DNA from: an uncultured Lachnospiraceae bacterium
GTDB taxonomy: Bacteria; Bacillota; Clostridia; Lachnospirales; Lachnospiraceae
Direction: 5' to 3'
Length of the DNA stretch: 64,000 nt
Assembly (NCBI GenBank): GCA_910584205.1
Contig: CAJUAA010000001.1
Span: 184,990-248,989 of the forward strand
The number at the start of each line of letters is the position of its first letter. Positions within the stretch are counted from its first letter, which is position 1. The translations under genes were made by a program, and so were the position numbers. Positions 1-7,758 of this stretch are shown here, piece after piece. The notes under the pieces are model-generated. The model saw nothing but the letters and a program-made list of their open reading frames with translations. It did not search any database and was not told where the DNA came from.

Positions 1-1
1 T

Positions 2-1156
2 GTCAAATACACGCCGGCGGGCGGGACAGTATCCTTCCGTATCACGCAGCACACTACCTTTAAGCATGGGTGGGGCGATTATATATTTGTCATTCGTGAC
101 AATGGAATTGGTATGTCGCAGGAATTTGTGGAGCATATATTTGAGCCGTTTGAACGGGAATCCACCGCCACCAGAAGCGGTATTCAGGGCGCCGGGCTGG
201 GCATGGCGATTACGAAAAACATCGTGGATATGATGGGCGGAGAGATTACGGTGGAAAGCGAGGTCGGAAAGGGAAGCACTTTCACGGTGAAGCTTTCCCT
301 GCAGCTCCAGGACCTGGAAAAGAACGCGGAGCAGATCCGGGAGCTGGAGGGCCTGCGTTCTCTGGTGGTGGACGACGATCTGAATGTCTGCGACAGTGTA
401 AGCAGGATGCTGAAGAGCATCGGCATGCGTTCGGAGTGGACGACTTCGGGACGGGAAGCGGCATATCGCGCCAGATCGGCCTGCGAGGAGGGAGATCCTT
501 ATCACACGTACATTATTGACTGGCAGATGCCGGAGATGAGCGGGATTGAGACGGCAAGGAAGATCCGCAGCGCCGTGGGGCAGGACGCGCCCATTATCAT
601 CCTCACCGCCTACGACTGGGCGGATATTGAAGATGAGGCCAGGGAGGCAGGCGTCACCGCATTCTGTGCCAAACCGCTGTTCATGTCTGACCTGAAAGCG
701 GCGCTGCTGGCGGCGAATCAGATCGGAGATGCAAAGTCTGCAGACGGAAAAGCTTCCTGGACACAGGCTGATTTTGGAGGAAAGAGGATTCTTCTGGTGG
801 AGGACAATGAACTGAACCGGGAAATTGCCAGCGTCATTCTGGAGGAAGCCGGTTTCGTGATCGAATGCGCACCGGATGGAACGGATGCGGTTTCCATGGT
901 CGGACGCTCAGAGGAGGGCTATTATGACGCGGTGCTCATGGATGTGCAGATGCCGGTCATGAACGGATACGAGGCTACAAAAGAGATCCGGGCCATGAGC
1001 CGGAAGGATCTGAAGACGCTGCCCATCATCGCCATGACGGCGAATGCCATGGAGGACGACAAGGAAGCGGCTCTGAAAAGCGGCATGAATGCGCATGTTG
1101 CAAAGCCGCTGGATGTAGATCTGCTTATGGAAGTGCTGCATCGTTTTCTGTGCTGA
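2..1156 (+). CDS. Hybrid sensor histidine kinase/response regulator, C-terminal part
   Basis: The gene enters from the left edge, so its N-terminus and sensor are missing. The first visible residues (VKYTPAGG, then DNGIGM near residue 33 and GAGLGMAI) are the end of a HATPase domain. Two receiver domains follow. REC1 (about residues 118-235) has VVDDD and a phosphoacceptor Asp in IIDWQMPEM. REC2 (about 262-382) has LLVEDN and Asp in LMDVQMPVMNG. The architecture is that of a tandem-receiver hybrid kinase in a phosphorelay at the membrane. The input signal cannot be read. The following Agr-like pair lies 55 bases downstream on the same strand and may be co-transcribed. Confidence 0.93.
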   Translation, partial: VKYTPAGGTVSFRITQHTTFKHGWGDYIFVIRDNGIGMSQEFVEHIFEPFERESTATRSGIQGAGLGMAITKNIVDMMGGEITVESEVGKGSTFTVKLSLQLQDLEKNAEQIRELEGLRSLVVDDDLNVCDSVSRMLKSIGMRSEWTTSGREAAYRARSACEEGDPYHTYIIDWQMPEMSGIETARKIRSAVGQDAPIIILTAYDWADIEDEAREAGVTAFCAKPLFMSDLKAALLAANQIGDAKSADGKASWTQADFGGKRILLVEDNELNREIASVILEEAGFVIECAPDGTDAVSMVGRSEEGYYDAVLMDVQMPVMNGYEATKEIRAMSRKDLKTLPIIAMTANAMEDDKEAALKSGMNAHVAKPLDVDLLMEVLHRFLC

Positions 1157-1211
1157 CCTGGCTGACGAACCGGCAGGCAGCTGTTGCAAATGAGGTGCGG
1201 GAGGCCTGAGC

Positions 1212-2573
1212 ATGACCTTTGGAAAGATTGTCTGCATCAATCTGTGCAGCATTGGCTTTGAGATTTTATTTATACTCGGTACGGTCCGGATCCTTCTCGG
1301 ACGGATACCGCGAACGGACGTTCGCTATCAGGCAGTGCATATGATGCAGGGACTGTTCTGGTGCCTGCTCCTGTCGGTGACGGGAGCCGTCTGCTATCGA
1401 ATCGGGTTCTGGGAACTTCCGCTGAATGTGGGACAGATTCTGTGGGAATATTTTGTTCTTGTCGGATGGGTGCTTTTTGTGCGCCTGTTGTATGGTGTCC
1501 CTTACAGGACCTGTTGGACCACGGTTTTTCTGGGTGCAATTCTCGTTTCCTATGGGGAGCTTTTGGCAAATACCCTGGTTCAGGGGAGAGTTTTTGATCT
1601 GGCGGTATGGAAAGAGCAGAGAGAGTATCTGTTCTGGCTTCTGGTACTGGTGCCGTCGTGCCGTTTTCTGTGCCTGTTTTTTGTACGGCGGGCAGGCAGA
1701 AGCTATCGGCAGTGGGTGGAGAGGGAGGACCAGAAGAAAAGCGTCCTGCTTCTCGTCGGCCTGTACCCGGTTCTTTCACGGATGCTTCTTCGGCTTGTAT
1801 CTCTGTGCGAGGGAAAGAGCGGCGAGAATCCGCTGATCTCTCTGAGCTTCCTGCTGGTGATCCATCTGATCCTGGTCCATGTGGGAAGAGAAGAGCAGCA
1901 GAAGGAACGCATCCTCCAGCAGCAGGTCGGTCTCCAGCAGCAGAGTGCGTATATAGAAAAAATGGAGCAGATCCAGGCGGAGGTGCGGCGGTTCCGCCAT
2001 GATCTTAACAATATGATGGCGGGGGTGTATCTGCAGGCAAAAGAGGGCGACCTTACAGCGGTGCAGGCGTTTATCAGGGATGTGACGGAGGATTTTGACC
2101 GGCAGACCGGAAGCCAGATCCGGCTTTTGAACCAGCTGGCCAATGTTCATATGACGGAAGTAAAAGGGCTTCTTCTGGAGAAGCTGGCGAGGATGCAGAG
2201 AGAAAAGATTTCCTGCGAGCTGGAAGTGCTCCGCCCCCTGGATTGTACACGAATCCGAAGCGTGGACCTGTGCCGGTGTCTGGGGATCCTTCTGGACAAT
2301 GCGGTGGAAGAAGTATGCGGCAGGAAAGACGGGTACATTCATGTGATGATCAGCAGCCAGGAGTACTGTACGACTTTCCGGGTTAAAAATACTCTGTATG
2401 GCATGGTGGACCTTGGACGTCTGGGGATGGAAGGCTATTCCACCAAAGGGACTGGACGCGGCATCGGACTGTCCAGTTATCGCCATGTGCTGGAAAAGTA
2501 TGATTTCGTACTGTCTGCCACGGCAGTGGAGGATGGATATTTCATACAGGAATTAAAGATTCAGGAGATGTAA
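1212..2573 (+). CDS. Agr-like membrane sensor histidine kinase (GHKL)
   Basis: A protein of 453 residues. The N-terminal ~220 residues are hydrophobic with several membrane segments. A coiled linker leads to the phosphorylation motif FRHDLNN (His near residue 263). The GHKL ATPase follows with an N-box (LLDNAVEE) and a glycine loop (GTGRGIGL). This is the AgrC / quorum-sensing kinase layout: autophosphorylation on His and transfer to a LytTR regulator, which is the next gene 31-51 bases on. The start has GGGAGG upstream. No AgrB or AgrD homologue is visible nearby, so the ligand is unknown. The neighbouring CPBP protease recalls peptide-bacteriocin regulatory loci, but that link is inference. 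Confidence 0.9.
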   Translation: MTFGKIVCINLCSIGFEILFILGTVRILLGRIPRTDVRYQAVHMMQGLFWCLLLSVTGAVCYRIGFWELPLNVGQILWEYFVLVGWVLFVRLLYGVPYRTCWTTVFLGAILVSYGELLANTLVQGRVFDLAVWKEQREYLFWLLVLVPSCRFLCLFFVRRAGRSYRQWVEREDQKKSVLLLVGLYPVLSRMLLRLVSLCEGKSGENPLISLSFLLVIHLILVHVGREEQQKERILQQQVGLQQQSAYIEKMEQIQAEVRRFRHDLNNMMAGVYLQAKEGDLTAVQAFIRDVTEDFDRQTGSQIRLLNQLANVHMTEVKGLLLEKLARMQREKISCELEVLRPLDCTRIRSVDLCRCLGILLDNAVEEVCGRKDGYIHVMISSQEYCTTFRVKNTLYGMVDLGRLGMEGYSTKGTGRGIGLSSYRHVLEKYDFVLSATAVEDGYFIQELKIQEM

Positions 2574-2624
2574 ACGTCAGGCACTTTCCGGCGCCTGCGG
2601 AACATGAAATATGAGGTGATGAGT

Positions 2625-3377
2625 TTGCTGTCCGTTTTTATCTGTGAGGATGAGGAACCGATCCGGGTGGCAGAGCGGGAGTATTTGGAAAAGCAGATTC
2701 TGATGGAAGGATATGATATGGAGATTGTATGCTGCACCGGGCGCCCGGAGGAGGTTCTGCAGAAATTATCCGGCGGCGGAGGCAGGGGGATCTACTTTCT
2801 GGATGTGGAGCTGAAGGGGGCTTCCATGGATGGCTTCGAACTGGGGAAGGAGATCCGGAAGCGGGATGCCAGAGGGTTCCTGGTTTATGTGACGGCTTTT
2901 CGGGATCTGGCATTTGAGACATTCCGGTATCATCTGGAGGCGCTGGACTATATCTGCAAGGAAGACCGGACGCAGATGTTCGCGGGGATAGCCGGATGCC
3001 TGCGTGCGGTCACAGAACGGATGTGCGAGGAAAGAGGACATGAACAGCAGTATTTTACGGTGAAGGTGCTGGATGTGGTACGGCATATTCCGGTGGATGA
3101 GATTCTGTATTTTGAGACTTCCGGACGCACGCACCGGATCGAGCTGCATGCCGAGCGGGAAAGGCTGGATTTTCTCGGCAGTATGCAGGAGCTGGAGCAG
3201 CAGCTTGGCCGGGATTTTCTGCGGGTTCACAGATCGTGCCTGGTGAATGTGCATCAGATTACAGAAGTCGATCTGAAAAAGAAGGAGCTTCTTCTGAAAA
3301 ACAAAGAACGCTGTGTATTTTCAAGAAAGATGAAAAACCGTATTCTGGAACAGGTGTCTGTTCAGGCAGTAAAATGA
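2625..3377 (+). CDS. LytTR-family response regulator (AgrA-like)
   Basis: REC domain (about residues 1-125) with acidic pocket CEDEEP and phosphoacceptor Asp in YFLDVEL near residue 60. A LytTR DNA-binding domain follows (about 143-245, with YFETSGR and LRVHRSCLVN). It is the expected partner of the kinase just upstream. I place the start at TTG 2625 because GAGGTGAT at 2613-2620 matches the 16S tail with ideal spacing. An ATG at 2604 or 2619 is possible but badly spaced. LytTR regulators usually bind paired direct repeats; none was assigned here. Confidence 0.9.
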   Translation: MLSVFICEDEEPIRVAEREYLEKQILMEGYDMEIVCCTGRPEEVLQKLSGGGGRGIYFLDVELKGASMDGFELGKEIRKRDARGFLVYVTAFRDLAFETFRYHLEALDYICKEDRTQMFAGIAGCLRAVTERMCEERGHEQQYFTVKVLDVVRHIPVDEILYFETSGRTHRIELHAERERLDFLGSMQELEQQLGRDFLRVHRSCLVNVHQITEVDLKKKELLLKNKERCVFSRKMKNRILEQVSVQAVK

Positions 3378-3417
3378 ACGATTCAGGCAGTCGCCGCTCA
3401 AAGATAAAAACCATGTG

Positions 3418-3568
3418 ATATAATGTCACCAACTGGAGCGAAGCGGAAGTTGATGACCTGCGCGAGCGTCAGCGAGCTACCGCATAATGTCACCAACTGG
3501 AGCGAAGCGGAAGTTGATGACCTGCGCGAGCGTCAGCGAGCTACCGCATAATGTCACCAACTGGAGCG
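3418..3568 (+). repeat. Tandem 64-bp repeat, 2.3 copies, with inverted relatives elsewhere
   Basis: Two exact 64-bp units begin at 3421 and 3485 (TAATGTCACC start), and a 20-bp partial third copy begins at 3549. Each unit carries an imperfect hairpin around TGATGACCTGCGCGAG. The same family occurs in reverse orientation at 31818-31959. It fills the gap between the LytTR gene and the CPBP gene. Confidence 0.9.
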
Positions 3569-3592
3569 TGAATCAATTGGAGGTACAGGAAC

Positions 3593-4627
3593 ATGACAGA
3601 GAAAAATACAGAAAAGAAAGAGTTTTTCATCTTTTTGCTCATCGCCTATGGAGTAACCTATCTGATGGGCCTTCTGATGTGGTATGGAAACAGGGCATCC
3701 ATTGACCTGAGCGCGTTTCCCAATGCACAGATGATGTATCCGGCATCCGGCGTCATGCTGGCGTATCTGCTGGCGGGAAGAGGAAAGCGTCAGATTCCCC
3801 GATGCTTCTTTGGGATGTTTCTTCTGACCACGGCAGTGATGATCGCTGCGGCTGTGTTGTCTCTGCTGATGCCGGAACAGGTCATATCGATGCCGGCAGG
3901 CGATCTGTCTGTATGGGTGATGGCGATCCAGTTTGTACTGATCGGGGGAAGTATCCTCTGCTGGATTGCGCTTCTGATAGACGGAAAGGACAGAAGAAGA
4001 GCGTGCGGGCTCGGGTGTAAAAACTGGAAGACGTCCCTGCTCTGCCTCCTGCTGTTCATGGCCCTTTATTTTCTGCGCGCAGGCGTCAGCTACGTGCTGG
4101 GCGGAGAAGCGGCTTTTCTATTGAAGATCTTTACAGATCCGGTTACCTGGGGTTACCTGCTGTTCATGCCCGTGAATTTTATTCTGGCATTTGCCGCATT
4201 TTTCGGCGAAGAATATGGGTGGCGCTATTACCTTCAGCCCCTCCTGCAGAAACGGTTTGGATTGAGAAAAGGAGTGCTGATTCTGGGTGTTGTATGGGGA
4301 TTCTGGCACCTTCCCTGTGATTTCTTCTATTACGTGACGCCGGACAAGGGACTGATTATGACGGCGGCGCAGATCATCACCTGCGTGACCCTGGGAATCT
4401 TCTTTGCCTGGGCTTATATGAAGACCGGCAATATCTGGGTACCGGTGATTCTGCATTATATGAACAACAATCTGGCGCCGGTGATTGCCAACACATATTC
4501 TGCTGATATTTTCCAGAATCAGGAGATCACGTGGGGAATGCTCCCTTCATCCCTGGTCATGAACGGGCTGCTCTTTGGATTTTTTCTGCTGTCCGGAGTA
4601 TTCAGAGAGAAAGACGGACAGGGCTAA
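3593..4627 (+). CDS. CPBP-family intramembrane metalloprotease
   Basis: A 344-residue polytopic membrane protein. The three CPBP (Abi/CAAX) active-site signatures are present in order: EEYGWR (EExxxR, near residue 206), FWHLP (His) and HYMNN (HxxxN). Members cleave substrates inside the membrane and include bacteriocin self-immunity proteins and prenyl-protein proteases. The substrate here is unknown. Ribosome site GGAGG lies about 10 bases before the ATG. It follows the Agr-like pair and the tandem repeat, so a peptide-processing or immunity role is plausible but only inferred. Confidence 0.88.
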   Translation: MTEKNTEKKEFFIFLLIAYGVTYLMGLLMWYGNRASIDLSAFPNAQMMYPASGVMLAYLLAGRGKRQIPRCFFGMFLLTTAVMIAAAVLSLLMPEQVISMPAGDLSVWVMAIQFVLIGGSILCWIALLIDGKDRRRACGLGCKNWKTSLLCLLLFMALYFLRAGVSYVLGGEAAFLLKIFTDPVTWGYLLFMPVNFILAFAAFFGEEYGWRYYLQPLLQKRFGLRKGVLILGVVWGFWHLPCDFFYYVTPDKGLIMTAAQIITCVTLGIFFAWAYMKTGNIWVPVILHYMNNNLAPVIANTYSADIFQNQEITWGMLPSSLVMNGLLFGFFLLSGVFREKDGQG

Positions 4628-4741
4628 ACGGGGAAGATATGAATATTGATATTTTCAGAAGCAAAAATGTGAAAAATACGTAAAAATATTGATTTAAAAT
4701 CTCCATTACGGTATATTATATATCATAAGGAGGTGATTTGC

Positions 4742-5923
4742 GTGTTGATCCAGTTTATGCTGAAAAACGTTTTGTCATTTAAAGAAGAAACCATTTTGGA
4801 TATGACAGCTGTTCCGGCATATAAAGAGCATGAGAGCAATCTGATCGCCTGTGGTACAAAGGAGAGATTTCTGAGGGTGGCGGCTGTATATGGTGCAAAC
4901 GCCAGCGGAAAGTCAAATCTGTATTTTGCCATGAGGTATTTTCGGATGATTGTTGAAAAGTCGCTGAACAATGGTGAAGAAACTGCGATTGAAGAGTACT
5001 ATTTTCCATTTTCATTTGAAGAAGATTCCGGGAACTCGGAGTTTCAGATCATATTGATTACAGGCGCTTATGAATATCGTTATGGATATGAGTACAATGA
5101 CACACAGATTGCTGCAGAGTGGCTGTATCGTAAAAGCCTGAAGACGAACAGGAGTTCCACCGTATTTGAAAGATCAGCAGAGATTATCTGTTTTGGGTCG
5201 TCTGTAAGAAAAGAATGTGATGTATATAAGGAACAGATTCCTTCGGAAACACTTGTACTGTCTTTTTTTAATAAATTAAAATTGCAGACGGATTTGTTTA
5301 AAACAGTGTACTGTGAAATCATGGGCATGCTGGTTGTGCCGACAGATTTTTGTGAGGATCGGAAATTACTTGAACATCTTCTTCCCATGGTTATCGATGG
5401 GGACAAAGAAAAACTGATGGATTTTCTGTCGGCAATTGATACGGGGATTAAAAATATTGAATATGATGACAGCGACAGAAGAATAGAATTTACTACGATT
5501 CACAGGGGAAAAGATAATAAAGAATATGAACTGGATCTGTATTCGGAATCGGAAGGCACAATAAAAAGCATCCTTTTATTTATTTATGCCCGTACGGCGA
5601 TTCGCAGCAATCGTTTTCTTTTCATCGATGAATTGAATGTCAAGCTTCATCCGCTGCTGTTGAAATTTATTGTCGATCTGTTTTATGAGGAGGACTCAAC
5701 GGCGCAGCTGCTTTATACAACACATGATACAACGTTGATGGACCGGAAATTTTTCAGGAGAGATCAGATCTGGTTTGTACAAAAGGATGAATATGGATAT
5801 TCGGAGCTGTCCGCATTGTCTGACTTTAAGGTACGTTCTGATGCGTCTTTTGAAAAGGATTATCTGGCGGGCGTATATGGAGGAATTCCTTTTCTGAAAG
5901 AATTTCGCGTAAAGGAAGGATGA
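4742..5923 (+). CDS. AAA/ABC-type ATPase, RloA-like (AbiL-type defence)
   Basis: Walker A GANASGKSN near residue 52, signature-like SEGTIKS, Walker B FLFIDE near 293 and a switch His (TTHDTT near 326) define an OLD/ABC-type ATPase of about 393 residues. Such ATPases pair with RloB proteins in abortive-infection loci (AbiLi/AbiLii, RloA/RloB), and rloB is the next gene, 3 bases on. The start is GTG 4742, placed by the perfect AAGGAGGTGAT at 4727-4737; an upstream GTG lies inside that ribosome site. The stretch is more AT-rich than its neighbours, consistent with transfer. The ATPase itself looks intact. Confidence 0.85.
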   Translation: MLIQFMLKNVLSFKEETILDMTAVPAYKEHESNLIACGTKERFLRVAAVYGANASGKSNLYFAMRYFRMIVEKSLNNGEETAIEEYYFPFSFEEDSGNSEFQIILITGAYEYRYGYEYNDTQIAAEWLYRKSLKTNRSSTVFERSAEIICFGSSVRKECDVYKEQIPSETLVLSFFNKLKLQTDLFKTVYCEIMGMLVVPTDFCEDRKLLEHLLPMVIDGDKEKLMDFLSAIDTGIKNIEYDDSDRRIEFTTIHRGKDNKEYELDLYSESEGTIKSILLFIYARTAIRSNRFLFIDELNVKLHPLLLKFIVDLFYEEDSTAQLLYTTHDTTLMDRKFFRRDQIWFVQKDEYGYSELSALSDFKVRSDASFEKDYLAGVYGGIPFLKEFRVKEG

Positions 5924-5926
5924 TAA

Positions 5927-6642
5927 ATGGGATCGGATGATTTGTTCAAAAAGAGGAGAGCAGCCAGAAAACAGAGACGATATGAATACAAACGCCCCAG
6001 AGCCAATTCTTTTTTGATTGTGACCGAAGGGGAATGTACGGAGCCGTTGTATTTTAAAGGCATGCAACGGCTGATTGAAGAAAAGATCGGCGGAAGTGTA
6101 GAGGTGGTGGAGGTCCCGGTCATTGATATCCAGGGAAAAGGATGTGCGACCAGAAGCCTGATTAAGGCAACGGATCAGATCGTGAAAAATGCAAAAATAT
6201 TTTATCAAAATATATACTTATTGGACTGCTAATGTCCAATAAGGTATGGGTAGTGTTTGACCGGGATGATTTTGACGACTTTGATCAGGCAGTCCAAGAA
6301 GGCGTGGAGCGTGGCTATCAGATTGCATGGAGCAATCAGTCGTTTGAATACTGGCTGTATCTGCATTTTCATTACAGCGATGCAGCGCTGCACAGAGAGG
6401 AATGGAAGCGGAAGCTGGATGAAATTTTCGAACGGTATCAACTGGGAGATGGGACATATCGGAAGAATTATGAAAACATCTATCAGCTGGTCGACAGTTT
6501 TGACGGGGTATCTACTGCCGTCAAATACGCCAGAAGCAGGATGGTGGAATATGAGGAACGGTCCTGCAGGCCTTCGTCATATGACCCGGGAACTACGGTG
6601 TATTTGCTGGTGGAACAGCTGAAAAAATATCTGGACGAATGA
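5927..6642 (+). pseudogene. RloB-like Toprim protein, split by a short palindromic insertion
   Basis: The 5' part (5927-6232) carries the family motif TEGECTEPLYF. The 3' part (6232-6642) continues with VWVVFDRDDF, the Toprim-like DxD segment, and SNQSFEYWLY. The halves are in different frames. A 27-bp perfect-arm palindrome lies at the junction. Removing 29 bases (6215-6243) joins them as NIVWVVFDRDDF, a natural family sequence, giving a protein of about 228 residues. The intact ATPase upstream shows this was a two-gene defence unit. As written the Toprim partner is broken, unless the second ATG at 6232 is used to make a separate C-terminal half. Confidence 0.85.
6217..6243. repeat. 27-bp palindromic element inserted in rloB
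   Basis: Arms CTTATTGGAC and GTCCAATAAG flank the 7-base loop TGCTAAT. An element with identical arms and a reverse-complement loop differing at one base lies at 32083-32109, upstream of the NhaC-type gene. The copy here interrupts a reading frame. Confidence 0.9.
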
Positions 6643-6649
6643 CAGTCGG

Positions 6650-6690
6650 AAAGATTCCGGCGGCCCTGCAAAAGGCTGCCGGAATCTTTT
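6650..6690 (+). terminator. Rho-independent terminator after rloB
   Basis: A long stem (AAAGATTCCGGC with its complement GCCGGAATCTT) and an 8-base loop end in TTTT just after the rloB stop. The 188 bases from here to yaaA hold no gene I can support. Confidence 0.8.
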
Positions 6691-6878
6691 GGCGTGCGGA
6701 GATGCCGTCCGCTGCATGCGTTTGCAGCTGCAGAGGGAATGGCAGCCTGCGCATCCGGCGCCTTCCGGCACCAATCAGGTTCCGGCGTCAATTATCTGAA
6801 AAGCGTTGCCGGATGGGATATCTTCTGGTATTCTATGTATAGTGAGCCGCAGAACCGGCTGCAGAAAGAGGAAGTTTC

Positions 6879-7697
6879 ATGAAGCTTATCATTTCTCCGG
6901 CGAAAAAGATGAACAGGGATACGGACACCGCCCCGTACCGGGATCTTCCCGTATATGTGGACCGGGCGCGTGAACTGATGAACTATATCCGGTCGCTTGA
7001 CTGCGCCCGGTGCAGGACCATATGGAACTGCAGCGACCGGCTGGCGGAGCTGAACTGGCGTCGTTTTCAGGACATGAACCTGACGCGGGCGCTGACGCCG
7101 GCGATCCTCTCCTATGAGGGGCTTCAGTACCAGTATCTGGCGCCCCGGGTGCTGGACGATGCCGCCCTGGAATATCTGCAGGTGCACCTGAGGATCCTGT
7201 CCGGATTTTACGGGATTTTGAGGCCCTTTGACGGCGTCGTTCCCTACCGTCTGGAGATGCAGGCGAAGCCGTGGCAGGAAAAGCCGGCGTCCCTGTACGA
7301 ATACTGGGGAGATACGCTGGCGGAGCATCTGTTCCGGGAGGACCGACTGATCCTGAATCTGGCGTCGAAGGAATACAGCCGGTGCGTTTCGCAGTACGCG
7401 AAGGGCCGGGAAGACGTCCGGTTTGTCACCTGCGTGTTCGGAGAAAAGATCGATGGAAGGATCGTGGAAAAGGGAACTTTGGCGAAGATGGCAAGGGGAG
7501 AGATGGTCCGGTATCTGGCGGAGAAGCAGGTGGAGGATCCGGAGACGGTAAAGTCTTTCTGCAGGCTGGATTATGAGTTTTGCGAAGAAGATTCCGATTC
7601 GAATACGTTTGTGTTTGTTAAAAAAATAACGAACAAGACCGGTGAATCATGCCGTCAAACAATGCAGGTGAATCATGTCGGCGAAGAATGCTGGTGA
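6879..7697 (+). CDS. yaaA: Peroxide stress protein YaaA (DUF328/UPF0246)
   Basis: The start MKLIISPAKKM is diagnostic of the YaaA family, followed by the conserved YRLEMQAK and LILNLASKEY segments and the terminal FVFVK. YaaA limits iron-driven oxidative damage and binds DNA; its chemistry is still debated. The usual length is about 250 residues. Here about 20 extra residues follow FVFVKK, encoded by degenerate repeats (AACAAGACCGG twice, GGTGAATCATG twice) that also run past the stop. That tail looks like a local expansion rather than a domain. The cytoplasmic protein appears otherwise complete. Confidence 0.92.
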   Translation: MKLIISPAKKMNRDTDTAPYRDLPVYVDRARELMNYIRSLDCARCRTIWNCSDRLAELNWRRFQDMNLTRALTPAILSYEGLQYQYLAPRVLDDAALEYLQVHLRILSGFYGILRPFDGVVPYRLEMQAKPWQEKPASLYEYWGDTLAEHLFREDRLILNLASKEYSRCVSQYAKGREDVRFVTCVFGEKIDGRIVEKGTLAKMARGEMVRYLAEKQVEDPETVKSFCRLDYEFCEEDSDSNTFVFVKKITNKTGESCRQTMQVNHVGEECW

Positions 7698-7758
7698 ACA
7701 AGACCGGCGAAGAAGGCGGCGCAGGGCAGAGCGGCCTGTGGAATAATGGGAGAAAAGA

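Noticed and set aside
3418..3568. CRISPR array
   Set aside because: Repeat units are direct 64-bp copies without unique spacers, and there are no cas genes.
6693..6878. A small gene between rloB and yaaA
   Set aside because: Open frames there have no ribosome site and overlap the terminator.
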